A DNA stretch of 64,000 bases from an uncultured Draconibacterium sp. (GCF_963677575.1 NZ_OY782038.1:3413501-3477500); one strand, 5' to 3'. Numbered from the stretch's first letter, positions 27,645 to 36,798 are shown. A program made the numbers and translations. Notes: a model not told the origin generated them from the sequence alone.

Positions 27645-29387
27645 ATGATGAACAATAATAAAATCCTATTCCTGCTTGTAATCACTATCTTTCTTGTTAG
27701 TTCTTGTAGTCAGGAGGAAATTTTAGATAAAAATCCTTTAACTGAAATTTCAGAAAATGATGTTTGGACAGACCCTGCCCTGGTTGAATCATTTGTAAAT
27801 GCACGCTATAATAAAATTGGACATGGCTGGGCGGAGTCGTGGCAAAGTTCTGTGGTTGACGAAACTTATCTCACATGGTCGAGAGGTTGCGAGCCATACA
27901 CACAGGGTTATGTAAGTCCATCTGATTTGGGACGTATGAATGGTGCCTGGTGGGGATGGGACAACCGAGCATGGAATACTGTATGGGGAAATATTAGCAA
28001 TTGTAACCTGTTTTTTGAGCGTGTTGACGAAGTTGAGTTTGCGGATTTAGAAGTAAAAAACAGGCTTATCGGTGAGGTTACTTTCATACGGGCTTTGATG
28101 TATTTTGACCTTGTTTCCCGTTGGGGAGGGATGCCCGTTATAACTGATGCCTATACGCTTGCCGACAGAGAAGAATTCTTGAGCATAAAAAGAGATACCT
28201 ATAAAAAGAATGTAGATTTTATTGTTTCAGAATGTGACAAAGCGGCAGAATTATTACCTGCTACATATAGTGGAGATAATACAGGTAGAGCTACAAAAAT
28301 TGCAGCGTTGGCACTTAAGTCAAGAATGCTACTGTATGCAGCCAGTCCGCTTATGAATAAGTCGGATGTTAACGAGTTAGTTGGCTATACATCTCCGGAT
28401 GTTAATCGTTGGAAAAATGCTTCAGATGCTGCCAAAGCATGTATTGATGCTGCTTTGGAGAATGGTTATGCTTTATATAATCAATATGATGATGTAAAAG
28501 AGAATTATACTCGTTTATTCCTCGACTGTGGGAATAGCGAAGTTATTTTTGACAGACAGGGTGGATCAAGTGCCGATGATATAAGCTTGTCTTATCTTGA
28601 TCAGTCGAATGGTCCGAATGGTTATGGACAATGGGGAGGAAATACTCCAATTTCAGAATTGGTTGATGATTTTGAGATGACTGATGGTTCTAAATTTGAT
28701 TGGTCAAATCCTGAACATAAAGCGAATCCTTATGCAAACCGCGATGCACGTTTATATGCTGCTGTTCTTTCTGATGAAGACATGTGGATGGACAGAGCTA
28801 TTGAAACCTACTTGATTGCCGATGAATCGGGAACAATTGTTGGAGGTGGTAAGGATACCAAATATGGTCAGGATAACTGGAACTCCAGTAAATCAGGTTA
28901 TAACATAAGGAAGTTTATGGATGAATCGTATCAACCTAATAGCTGGAACTTCCAGAATCCAAAAAACTGGATATGGTTCCGTCTCGGAGAACAATATTTG
29001 AATTATGCAGAAGCACTTTACCAACAAGGAAAAGAATCAGAAGCCCGCGATGCTTTGAATGTGATTAGAAACAGGGCAAAAATGCCAGAGGTGACTGCGT
29101 CTGGAGATGAACTGTGGCAAAGAATCATCAATGAGCGTCGTGTTGAGTTATGTTTTGAAGAGCATCGCTATTTTGATGTACGCAGGTGGATGATTGCAGA
29201 GGATGTCTTAAACCGTAATGCCACTGGTGTTGAAATTGTTTTAAATACAGATGGAACAAAAACCTATACTCCCGGAGTATTAGTTGAACAACGACAATTT
29301 AATGCGCCCGCAATGTACTGGATGCCAATTCCCAAAAGCGAGATAGATAAAAATCCGAATTTGTTGCAGAATCCGGGTTATAATTAA
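27645..29387 (+). CDS. SusD/RagB-family lipoprotein (partner of the STN-SusC)
   Basis: A 580-aa surface lipoprotein (lipobox VSSC, Cys21, then SQEE). SusD-like N-terminal TPR part (about 30-240; IGEVTFIRALMYFDLVSRWGGMPVITDAY) and RagB/SusD C-terminal part (about 310-570; FRLGEQYLNYAEALYQQGKESEARDALNVIRNRAKMP and NERRVELCFEEHRYFDVRRWM) are complete. It starts 11 bp after susC and is followed by a strong terminator, so the sigma-FecR-SusC-SusD block is separate from the enzyme operon. It would cap the SusC pore and bind glycan. It differs clearly from the SusD at 10803-12560. Confidence 0.96.
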   Translation: MMNNNKILFLLVITIFLVSSCSQEEILDKNPLTEISENDVWTDPALVESFVNARYNKIGHGWAESWQSSVVDETYLTWSRGCEPYTQGYVSPSDLGRMNGAWWGWDNRAWNTVWGNISNCNLFFERVDEVEFADLEVKNRLIGEVTFIRALMYFDLVSRWGGMPVITDAYTLADREEFLSIKRDTYKKNVDFIVSECDKAAELLPATYSGDNTGRATKIAALALKSRMLLYAASPLMNKSDVNELVGYTSPDVNRWKNASDAAKACIDAALENGYALYNQYDDVKENYTRLFLDCGNSEVIFDRQGGSSADDISLSYLDQSNGPNGYGQWGGNTPISELVDDFEMTDGSKFDWSNPEHKANPYANRDARLYAAVLSDEDMWMDRAIETYLIADESGTIVGGGKDTKYGQDNWNSSKSGYNIRKFMDESYQPNSWNFQNPKNWIWFRLGEQYLNYAEALYQQGKESEARDALNVIRNRAKMPEVTASGDELWQRIINERRVELCFEEHRYFDVRRWMIAEDVLNRNATGVEIVLNTDGTKTYTPGVLVEQRQFNAPAMYWMPIPKSEIDKNPNLLQNPGYN

Positions 29388-29393
29388 TTGAAT

Positions 29394-29425
29394 TAAAAAC
29401 GTGCCTATCTTTAGGCACGTTTTTA
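29394..29425 (+). terminator. Rho-independent terminator after susD
   Basis: A perfect 14-bp stem (TAAAAACGTGCCTA with its complement, 4-nt loop) ends in a run of T, 7 bp after the SusD stop. Symmetric A and T flanks could allow it to act both ways. Confidence 0.9.
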
Positions 29426-29447
29426 ATACCACTATTAAAATATTAAA

Positions 29448-29515
29448 TTGTTCACATAACGCTTAAAAATATTCCTTCAAAAAATGATAGTTTGTTTTAC
29501 TTTTGTTACGATGTA
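29448..29515 (+). promoter_or_regulatory. Promoter of the Tat-signal gene; copy 1 of a duplicated promoter block
   Basis: Contains an exact TACTTTTG box (29498-29505). The block from TTGTTCACATAA (29448) to past the box is about 80% identical by eye to 30182-30246, including GTTTGTTTTACTTTTGTTAC. TTCAC lies 42 bp before the box, where the distal half-site of the HTCS operators would fall. Confidence 0.65.
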
Positions 29516-29579
29516 TTTAATATTTATACTACAATAAATAGAACCAAAATAAGAAGAGTAGAAAATTACTTTATTTGAA

Positions 29580-30131
29580 ATGGAGAATCTCGAATCAAAA
29601 AACAGCCGCCGAAATTTTATAAAAAGAACGTGTATATCAGGATCTTGTTTTTGTGGTTTCTTGTCTTTTGCAAATGCAGGTCGTGCAGAGGAACCAACCG
29701 ATTCCGGGAAATTACTTATGCAGGAGTGGATTTCAACCCTCTTAAAAAGTATTGATGATAATACTGAAGCTTCGCAACAGATTTTAAAAAATTGTGCCCA
29801 GGTACATTTTCAACATCTGGAAATGGAAAAGGTGTTGGAACCATTTAAGGGCAACATCGAAAAATTCATTTCATTTTTGGAAAAAGAGTGGGGCTGGAAA
29901 ATTGAATACGATAAAAATGCCGGCGTAATATTGGCCAACGAAAACAAGAATTTCTGTGTTTGTCCGATGGTAAATCAGGAGAAAGGAGTGGACTCTTCAA
30001 TTTTGTGCTACTGCTCTGAAGGATTTGCCGAACGAATGTTTTCATTTGTTACTGACCGGGAGGTAAAGGCAGAGGTCGTATCTTCAATACATCGTGGGAA
30101 TAATACCTGCATTTATAAAGTGCTTCTGTAA
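29580..30131 (+). CDS. Tat-signal, cysteine-rich protein of unknown function
   Basis: A 183-aa protein. Residues 8-35 look like a twin-arginine signal (NSRRNFIKR, then a Cys-rich hydrophobic stretch CISGSCFCGFLSFANAG), suggesting export after folding, perhaps with a cofactor. The mature part has an alpha-helical half (about 45-105) and a C-terminal half (about 108-183) with paired cysteines: CVC (126, 128), CYC (143, 145), plus C72 and C177. The CYCSEGFAERMFSF and HRGNNTCIYKV pattern recalls V4R-like or DUF6144-like folds, but I cannot assign it. The Cys pairs could bind a metal or form disulfides. It is monocistronic between the susD terminator and the GH27 operon, and its promoter is a copy of that operon's promoter. 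Confidence 0.7.
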   Translation: MENLESKNSRRNFIKRTCISGSCFCGFLSFANAGRAEEPTDSGKLLMQEWISTLLKSIDDNTEASQQILKNCAQVHFQHLEMEKVLEPFKGNIEKFISFLEKEWGWKIEYDKNAGVILANENKNFCVCPMVNQEKGVDSSILCYCSEGFAERMFSFVTDREVKAEVVSSIHRGNNTCIYKVLL

Positions 30132-30181
30132 TTTTAGCGGAGAATTACGCGATAACAAATATGTGCAAGTTTTTTACCGAT

Positions 30182-30246
30182 TTGTCCACATAATACTTAA
30201 AACTATCTTCTCAAAAAATAAGAGTTTGTTTTACTTTTGTTACAGT
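30182..30246 (+). promoter_or_regulatory. Promoter of the GH27 operon; copy 2 of the duplicated promoter block
   Basis: Contains an exact TACTTTTG box (30232-30239) and repeats the block at 29448-29515. TTTGTCCAC at 30181-30189 resembles the HTCS half-site (minus-strand form AATTGTCCAC) and lies 42 bp before the box, the distal half-site position at the two arabinan promoters. The near half-site is degenerate (TCTTC at 30206). Confidence 0.6.
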
Positions 30247-30280
30247 GTACTAGTGTTAAATCAATTCTTAAATTTCGGGT

Positions 30281-30348
30281 ACGTCATTCCGAACTTGTTT
30301 CGGAATCTCTATTATTTAAAAGATGCTGAAATAAATTCAGCATGACGT
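30281..30348. repeat. Intergenic inverted repeat (CGTCATTCCGAA... type) in the GH27 leader
   Basis: Outer arms ACGTCAT and ATGACGT enclose two small hairpins (TTCCGAA/TTTCGGAA and ATGCTGAA/TTCAGCAT). This is a common Bacteroidota intergenic repeat type. It lies between the promoter at 30232 and the GH27 start at 30411, so it is transcribed in the 5' leader. Confidence 0.75.
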
Positions 30349-30410
30349 AACAAAGTTAAATGATTGATTTAATGTTAAGCGTTTATGTTGAAAATAAATT
30401 CACTAAAAAT

Positions 30411-31778
30411 ATGAGGAACTTAAAATTACTATCTGTCGCAATTCTTTTTGCACTTTTTGCGTGTAACAGTCAGAAACAAGCAGAACCATTTGCTAAAGGC
30501 GAGTTTAAAGCCTGGGCCGAAACGCCACCAATGGGGTGGAATAGTTGGGACTGCTACGGACCAACTGTTGAGGAACACGAGGTAAAAGCCAATGCCGACT
30601 ACATGGCTGCTTACATGAAGGAGTATGGTTGGGAATACATTGTAGTTGATATTCGTTGGTTTGTTGAAAACGACAAAGCCGGTGGTTACAACCAAACCGA
30701 TCCGCGTTATGTAATCGATGAATACGGTCGTTACCAACCTGCCGTAAACCGTTTCCCGTCGGCTGCCGATGGAAAGGGATTTAAGGAACTGGCCAACTAT
30801 GTACACGGCAAAGGATTAAAATTTGGTATCCATATTATGCGCGGTATTCCAAAAGTGGCGGTTGAAAATAAACTACCGATTTTAGGAACCGACGGTATTA
30901 CTGCCGACCAGATTTATTCTACTGAATTGCAGTGCCCATGGTTACGAGATAATTATACCATTGTTGCCGATAAACCCGGTGCACAGGAATATTACAATTC
31001 GATTATGAATATGTACGCCAGTTGGGGAGTTGATTTTATTAAGATTGATGATTTGTCGCGTCCGTACCATCAAGGTGAAATTGAACTGATCAGAAACGCC
31101 ATCGACAATTGTGGTCGCCCGATCGTTTTGAGTACATCGCCCGGTGCAACACCAATTACAGCTGCCGATCACGTAAAAGAGCATGCAAATATGTGGCGTA
31201 TGGTCGACGATGTTTGGGACTCGTGGTGGCATTTCGATCATCTGATAAAAGTGACTGAACAATGGTATCCGCACATTGCCCCCGGTACCTGGCCTGATTG
31301 CGATATGATTCCGCTGGGACGTATTTCAATTCGTGGCGAGCGTGGCGAAGATCGTATGACTCGTCTTACTCCTGATGAGCAATATTCATTCATGACCTTG
31401 TTTACCATTTTTAAATCGCCACTGATGTTTGGCGGCGATCTGCCAAGTAACGATGATTTTACACTGTCGTTATTAACCAACGAAGAAGTGCTGAAAATGC
31501 ACCGCGAAAGCACCGATGTAAAACAACTTTTTCAGGATGAAAATAAAGTGGGCATCACTTCAAGAAATCCAAATACCGGAGAAATTTACCTGGCACTGTT
31601 CAATATTTCTGATGGTGAAGAGCCGTTAAATGTTGGTGTTGAACTTTCAAAATTGGGTATTGATGGCGAATGTTCTGCAATAAATATGTGGACGGGAGAA
31701 GAGCTTGGAATATTCTCTGGAGATATTAGTAAGGATCTTGCTCCTCACCAAAGTATCTTGTTGAAACTACAACGATAA
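30411..31778 (+). CDS. GH27 alpha-galactosidase / beta-L-arabinopyranosidase-type lipoprotein
   Basis: Start taken at ATG 30411, which gives a lipoprotein signal (MRNLKLLSVAILFALFAC, Cys18); an in-frame ATG at 30360 would add 17 residues and spoil it. The 455-aa enzyme has the GH27 barrel opening TPPMGWNSWDCYGP (about 38-51). The nucleophile is D213 in FIKIDD and the acid/base probably D267 in WRMVDDVWDSWW. The C-terminal beta-sandwich follows from about 375. It should remove alpha-galactose; in arabinan or arabinogalactan clusters the same fold also serves beta-L-arabinopyranose, which is stereochemically related, so that is a real alternative. First gene of the operon GH27-GH127-like-GH51-GH127; 14 bp to the next gene. 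Confidence 0.9.
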   Translation: MRNLKLLSVAILFALFACNSQKQAEPFAKGEFKAWAETPPMGWNSWDCYGPTVEEHEVKANADYMAAYMKEYGWEYIVVDIRWFVENDKAGGYNQTDPRYVIDEYGRYQPAVNRFPSAADGKGFKELANYVHGKGLKFGIHIMRGIPKVAVENKLPILGTDGITADQIYSTELQCPWLRDNYTIVADKPGAQEYYNSIMNMYASWGVDFIKIDDLSRPYHQGEIELIRNAIDNCGRPIVLSTSPGATPITAADHVKEHANMWRMVDDVWDSWWHFDHLIKVTEQWYPHIAPGTWPDCDMIPLGRISIRGERGEDRMTRLTPDEQYSFMTLFTIFKSPLMFGGDLPSNDDFTLSLLTNEEVLKMHRESTDVKQLFQDENKVGITSRNPNTGEIYLALFNISDGEEPLNVGVELSKLGIDGECSAINMWTGEELGIFSGDISKDLAPHQSILLKLQR

Positions 31779-31792
31779 TTAATTTTTAAAAT

Positions 31793-34171
31793 GTGAAGTA
31801 TACAGCGTTATTCATATTGTTATTTTTTGCACTGAATTCATGTGTTAAAGAAATAGATAATTCGCCGGTCGAGTATTTTAATCTTAGCGATGTAAAGCTG
31901 CTCGATAGTGAATTTATGAACGCGCAGGAGCTGGATAAACAATATCTGTTAACGCTTGAATCGGATCGTTTGCTGGCTCCGTTTTTACGCGAAGCCAGCC
32001 TTGAACCCAAAGCTGAAAGTTACCCGAACTGGGAAAATACTGGTTTGGACGGACACATCGGTGGCCATTACCTAACCGGATTGTCGTTGATGTACGCAGC
32101 TACCGGCGATAAGGAGATCAGAGAAAGACTGGACTACATGATCTCCGAATTGAAACGCTGTCAGGATGCAAACGGAAACGGTTATATTGGTGGAGTTCCG
32201 GGTGGACAAGCGATGTGGGATGAGGTAAAAAGTGGCGATATCAGGGCCGGAGGTTTCGACCTGAATGGTAAATGGGTGCCGCTGTATAATATTCATAAAA
32301 CATATGCCGGTTTGCGCGATGCGTGGTTGTATGGCCACAGCGAAACGGCTAAACAAATGCTGATCGGCATGACCGACTGGATGCTGGATTTGGTATCCGG
32401 ATTAAGCGATGAGCAAATTCAGGACATGCTGAGAAGCGAACACGGCGGCCTAAATGAGACTTTTGCCGATGTGGCCGAAATTACCGGCGACGAGAAATAC
32501 CTTGAGCTGGCTAAAAGATTCTCACACCATGTAATTCTTGATTCTTTAATTGAACATCGCGATGAGTTGAATGGAAAACATGCGAATACGCAAATTCCAA
32601 AAGTTATCGGTTATCAGCGCATTGCCGAATTGGACGGCGATGCCAGCTGGGCAGATGCTTCGCTGTTTTTCTGGGAAGATGTTGTGAGCGATCGCAGCGT
32701 TTGTATTGGCGGAAACAGCGTTCGCGAGCACTTTCACCCGAAAGATGATTTTTCGGGAATGATGAATTATGTGGAAGGCCCCGAAACCTGCAACACCTAT
32801 AACATGCTGAAGTTGACCAAAATGCTGTACAAAGATAATGGTAGCGACAGCCGTTTTATGGATTACTACGAAAAGGCATTGTACAATCACATTCTCTCTT
32901 CCATCAATCCCGATAACGGCGGACTGGTTTATTTTACGCCCATGCGCCCAAATCATTACCGCGTGTACTCGCGGCCCGAAACCAGTTTTTGGTGTTGTGT
33001 AGGTTCCGGCATCGAAAACCACGGGAAATACGGCGAAATGATTTATGCCCACACCAATGAGGCTTTGTTTGTAAACCTGTTTATCCCGTCGGTTTTAAAC
33101 TGGAAAGCGAAAGAAACAGAGGTGGTTCTGAAAACGCAATTCCCGGATGACGATAAAGTTTTCCTGACTATCAATCCAAAGGAAACGAGCAAATTCGAAT
33201 TGCACCTGCGTTATCCATCGTGGGTGGAAGAAGGGGCTTTGAAAGTGCTGGTAAACGGTAGTGTAACTAAATACCAGGTATCGGAAAATGGTTATGCTGT
33301 GCTTAATCGGAAATGGCAAAAAGGCGATAAAGTGGAGTTTGTTCTTCCAATGAAAATTAGCCTGGAGCAAATGGAAGACGGCAGTAATAATTACGCTTTC
33401 GAATATGGCCCTATTGTGCTGGCAGCAAAAACCGGTACCGAAGATTTGAAAGGTTTATACGCCGATGCAAGCAGAATGGGACATGTTGCACAAGGCAAAA
33501 TGATTCCGCTGAAAGATCGCCCGGTAATTGTAGCGTCGGTTGATAATTTGCCGTCGATGCTGGAAAAAGAAACCGGAGATAAGCTGGCATTTAAACTACA
33601 TGGTTTATATCCTGAAAAATATGAAAACGGACTGGAATTGTTGCCGTTTTACAGGGTGCACAATTCGCGCTACAACATTTACTGGTCGTGTGCAACCGAG
33701 GATCAACTTAACGATATGATCCGCGAAGTGGAAGAAGCAGAAAGAGCCAGAATTGCTTTAGACGAAATTACTGTAGATAAAGTGGAATGTGGCGAGCAGC
33801 AGCCTGAATCGGATCATTTTATAAAGTTTGAAGGTTCGTGGACAGGTTACTGGAACGATTCACATTACAGGGAAGCCAACCAATGGTTTAGTTACAACCT
33901 GAAAAATACCGGCGCAGAAGGTCGCTTTTTATACCTGAAATACTTTAATAAAGAATCGGCACGATCGACAGAGATTTTGGTGAACGATGTTTCTTTCGGC
34001 AAAATAGAACTGACCAGCGCAGGAGGAAACGACTATCAGGAAAAAGTAATTGTGATACCTGAAAGTGAAACCGCAAAAGAGGAATTGATTCTGAAAGTTG
34101 CAGCAATCAATAAGCATAACACCATGCAGCTGATCGAAGTACGATTGCTCACGAGTAACGAAATTCCATAA
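31793..34171 (+). CDS. GH127/GH146-type beta-L-arabinofuranosidase (DUF1680 superfamily), lipoprotein
   Basis: A 792-aa enzyme with a GTG start (31793) that overlaps an ATG whose next codon is a stop; the GTG frame gives an excellent lipobox (ALNSC, Cys17). The alpha/alpha barrel (about 25-400) has GLDGHIGGHYLTGLSLMYAATGD. The Zn-cysteine site of the superfamily is visible: E331 and C333 (GPETCNTYNM) and adjacent C401-C402 (SFWCCVGSGIENHGKYGE), where one cysteine acts as nucleophile in characterised members. Beta-sandwich parts follow, and a C-terminal module (about 665-792) looks like a jelly-roll ligand-binding domain. Length and motifs are nearer to GH146 than to classical GH127, a distinction I cannot settle by eye. 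It should cleave beta-linked arabinofuranose caps. Confidence 0.87.
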   Translation: MKYTALFILLFFALNSCVKEIDNSPVEYFNLSDVKLLDSEFMNAQELDKQYLLTLESDRLLAPFLREASLEPKAESYPNWENTGLDGHIGGHYLTGLSLMYAATGDKEIRERLDYMISELKRCQDANGNGYIGGVPGGQAMWDEVKSGDIRAGGFDLNGKWVPLYNIHKTYAGLRDAWLYGHSETAKQMLIGMTDWMLDLVSGLSDEQIQDMLRSEHGGLNETFADVAEITGDEKYLELAKRFSHHVILDSLIEHRDELNGKHANTQIPKVIGYQRIAELDGDASWADASLFFWEDVVSDRSVCIGGNSVREHFHPKDDFSGMMNYVEGPETCNTYNMLKLTKMLYKDNGSDSRFMDYYEKALYNHILSSINPDNGGLVYFTPMRPNHYRVYSRPETSFWCCVGSGIENHGKYGEMIYAHTNEALFVNLFIPSVLNWKAKETEVVLKTQFPDDDKVFLTINPKETSKFELHLRYPSWVEEGALKVLVNGSVTKYQVSENGYAVLNRKWQKGDKVEFVLPMKISLEQMEDGSNNYAFEYGPIVLAAKTGTEDLKGLYADASRMGHVAQGKMIPLKDRPVIVASVDNLPSMLEKETGDKLAFKLHGLYPEKYENGLELLPFYRVHNSRYNIYWSCATEDQLNDMIREVEEAERARIALDEITVDKVECGEQQPESDHFIKFEGSWTGYWNDSHYREANQWFSYNLKNTGAEGRFLYLKYFNKESARSTEILVNDVSFGKIELTSAGGNDYQEKVIVIPESETAKEELILKVAAINKHNTMQLIEVRLLTSNEIP

Positions 34172-34198
34172 TCATCAACTTATCGAAAAACTTTAATT

Positions 34199-36787
34199 AT
34201 GAAGACCAATATTATAACCTTTTTTTTGTTGTTTTTGGCAACCGTTTCGTTACGCGCAAACGAGCCAGATTCGGCCTATGTATTTTCGTATACCTGTGGA
34301 AAAAACAATAACACTGCCGGCCTGAATTTAGCATGGAGTGTGGATCGTGAAAACTGGCATGTAATTGGCCCGGAATTTCGGTTTCTGGCAAGCGATTTTG
34401 GAACATGGGGTGGCCAAAAGAAAATGTTTGATCCGTTTTTGTTTCAGGATAACGATGGATTGTGGCATTGCCTGTGGACGCTGAACGTCGACATACAACA
34501 GTTTGCGCACGCCGCTTCAACCGATTTGTATAACTGGAAACGCCAGTCATATCCCGAAGTAGTTGAAGAAGGAAATGTAGCCAATATTGAAGTTAGTTTT
34601 GATAAGCAAAACAAAGTTTATACGATCACCTGGATTAACGAAGTCAACGGTGTTGAAAAGATCTTTAAAACCACCACAAACGATTTTAAAACCTATTCGG
34701 AAGCAGAAGAAGCCAGCGAAGCTGATCGGTTGAATTTACGCGAAACCGTTCGTATTGACGGTGAAGAGCAAACCGGTGTGATTAACAAACTATCGTGGAA
34801 AGAAATTGATGCCCTGATAAAATGGAATGAATGGAGCCGTTTTCACGAGCAGCAACGAGCTGATAATACTTCTTTGGATGCGGAGCGGTTTAAGGATTTG
34901 AAAACAGTAGACGCAGAAATTTCGGTTCTTCCTGAAAAAAGCAAAGCTATTAGCGATATGCTGATCGGGATATTTTTTGAAGATATTAATTATGCTGCCG
35001 ACGGTGGTTTGTATGCCGAGTTGGTTCAGAACTGTGGTTTTGAATACCGGCTTTCCGACAGAAAAGGGCGTGATCAAAGTTGGACAGCAAAAAAAGCCTG
35101 GAGTTTATCGGGCGACGGAGCCAGTTTTTCCATTGATTCGGTTTTGCCGATTCATACCAACAACAAACATTTTGCAGTGCTCGATATTGAAAAACCGGGT
35201 GTTGCGTTGGTAAACGATGGCTTTAACGGGATTTCGGTTAAGCAGGGCGAGAAATACAACTTCTCCGTTTTTGCAAAAATGCTGGACGGTGCAAAAAATA
35301 ATTTGCGTGTGGCGCTGGTTGATGAGAACGGTGAAGTGTTGACGGAGGTAAAAACAAAATCTTTTTCCGGCGATTGGAAGAAGCTGGAAGCACAATTGAC
35401 CGCGACAAAGACCACCGCAAAAGCGAAATTGCAAGTCATTCCACAAGATGCAGGGAAAATGGCTTTAGATATGATTTCACTCTTCCCGGAAAACACTTTT
35501 AGAAACCGTAAAAATGGTTTGCGTGCCGATTTGGCGCAGGTAATTGCCGATATGAAACCACGATTTGTGCGTTTCCCTGGAGGTTGCGTGGCGCATGGCG
35601 ACGGACTGGAAAATATCTATCACTGGAATAACACTGTTGGGCCGCTTGAAGCGCGCGTTCATCAGCGAAACATCTGGAATTACCACCAGTCTGCCGGATT
35701 GGGTTATTTCGAATATTTTCAGTTTTGCGAGGATATTGATGCGGAGCCGGTTCCTGTGTTGGCGGCGGGTGTTCCCTGCCAGAATTCTTCATGTGGAGGA
35801 CACGGCCAACAGGGCGGAATTCCGATGTGTGACATGGATGCCTATGTACAGGAAGTGCTCGATTTGATTGAATGGGCAAACGGAGATGCTACCACCAAAT
35901 GGGGAAAAGTGCGTGCCGAAGCCGGACATCCGGAGCCGTTCAACCTAAAATACATCGGCATTGGAAACGAAGACCTGATCACCGATGTTTTTGAAGAACG
36001 TTTTACCATGATCTACAATGCCGTTCGCGAGAAATATCCTGAAATTACCGTGATAGGAACAGTTGGCCCGTTTTACACCGGAACCGACTATGTGGAAGGT
36101 TGGGAGCTGGCCACAAAACTCGAAGTTCCGATGGTTGACGAGCACTATTATCAGCCGCCGGGTTGGTTTATCCACAATCAGGATTATTACGATCGTTACG
36201 ACCGGAGCAAATCGAAAGTTTACCTTGGAGAATATGCGGCTCATTTGCTGGGCCGTCCGAACAATATTGAAACAGCGCTGTCGGAAGCCCTGTATTTAAC
36301 CGCCGTTGAGCGAAATGCAGATGTGGTTACCATGACTTCTTACGCGCCTTTGCTGGCAAAAGAAGGTTTTACGCAGTGGACCCCTGACCTGATCTATTTC
36401 AACAACGAGGAAGTACATCCAACCGTGGGATATTACGTGCAGAAACTTTACGGAAACAATTCGGGCGATTCATATATTCCATCTGAGATTAAACTTTCAG
36501 ACAACAGTGAAGCGGTTAAAAAACGAGTAGCCATTTCGGTGGTGGAAGACAGTAAAACCCACGATCTTATCGTAAAACTGGTGAACCTGCTTTCTGCAGA
36601 AGTGAATGCAGACATCGATCTTTCAGGATTTGAAATTTCAGGTTCAGAAGCTGTTTTATCAGTATTAAAAGGGAAACCGGATTCCAAAACTGCGAAACCG
36701 GTTGAGAGCAAAATAAGCGTGTCGGAAAAAATTGATTATACACTTCCCGCTTATTCTTTTTCAGTGATACGAATTAAAAACCAATAA
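34199..36787 (+). CDS. GH51 arabinofuranosidase-like enzyme with N-terminal propeller-like extension and inserted CBM
   Basis: An 862-aa secreted protein (signal 1-20, LRA-N). Residues about 25-175 resemble part of a GH43-like beta-propeller (LAWSVDRENWHVIG, KMFDPFLFQDNDGLWHCLWT, AASTDLYNWKRQ) but are too short for a whole five-bladed domain. The GH51 domain starts about 250 (MLIGIFFEDINYAADGGLYAELVQN), is interrupted by a CBM4_9-like jelly roll (about 290-430), and carries acid/base E591 (GIGNED) and nucleophile E678 (YLGEYAAH). It is more like the multi-domain plant/fungal-type GH51 than the two compact GH51 genes at 3088 and 4831. Likely role: arabinofuranose removal from complex pectic or arabinoxylan chains. 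It is 28 bp after the GH127-like gene and 12 bp before the next. Confidence 0.87.
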   Translation: MKTNIITFFLLFLATVSLRANEPDSAYVFSYTCGKNNNTAGLNLAWSVDRENWHVIGPEFRFLASDFGTWGGQKKMFDPFLFQDNDGLWHCLWTLNVDIQQFAHAASTDLYNWKRQSYPEVVEEGNVANIEVSFDKQNKVYTITWINEVNGVEKIFKTTTNDFKTYSEAEEASEADRLNLRETVRIDGEEQTGVINKLSWKEIDALIKWNEWSRFHEQQRADNTSLDAERFKDLKTVDAEISVLPEKSKAISDMLIGIFFEDINYAADGGLYAELVQNCGFEYRLSDRKGRDQSWTAKKAWSLSGDGASFSIDSVLPIHTNNKHFAVLDIEKPGVALVNDGFNGISVKQGEKYNFSVFAKMLDGAKNNLRVALVDENGEVLTEVKTKSFSGDWKKLEAQLTATKTTAKAKLQVIPQDAGKMALDMISLFPENTFRNRKNGLRADLAQVIADMKPRFVRFPGGCVAHGDGLENIYHWNNTVGPLEARVHQRNIWNYHQSAGLGYFEYFQFCEDIDAEPVPVLAAGVPCQNSSCGGHGQQGGIPMCDMDAYVQEVLDLIEWANGDATTKWGKVRAEAGHPEPFNLKYIGIGNEDLITDVFEERFTMIYNAVREKYPEITVIGTVGPFYTGTDYVEGWELATKLEVPMVDEHYYQPPGWFIHNQDYYDRYDRSKSKVYLGEYAAHLLGRPNNIETALSEALYLTAVERNADVVTMTSYAPLLAKEGFTQWTPDLIYFNNEEVHPTVGYYVQKLYGNNSGDSYIPSEIKLSDNSEAVKKRVAISVVEDSKTHDLIVKLVNLLSAEVNADIDLSGFEISGSEAVLSVLKGKPDSKTAKPVESKISVSEKIDYTLPAYSFSVIRIKNQ

Positions 36788-36798
36788 AATAAAAATCA

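Noticed and set aside
30094..30345. Plus-strand ORF of 83 codons overlapping the end of the Tat-signal gene
   Set aside because: Spans the duplicated promoter and an intergenic repeat; no protein-like features.
32546..33052. Minus-strand ORF of 168 codons inside the GH127/146 gene
   Set aside because: Antisense shadow over the Glu-x-Cys and Cys-Cys region; no family features.
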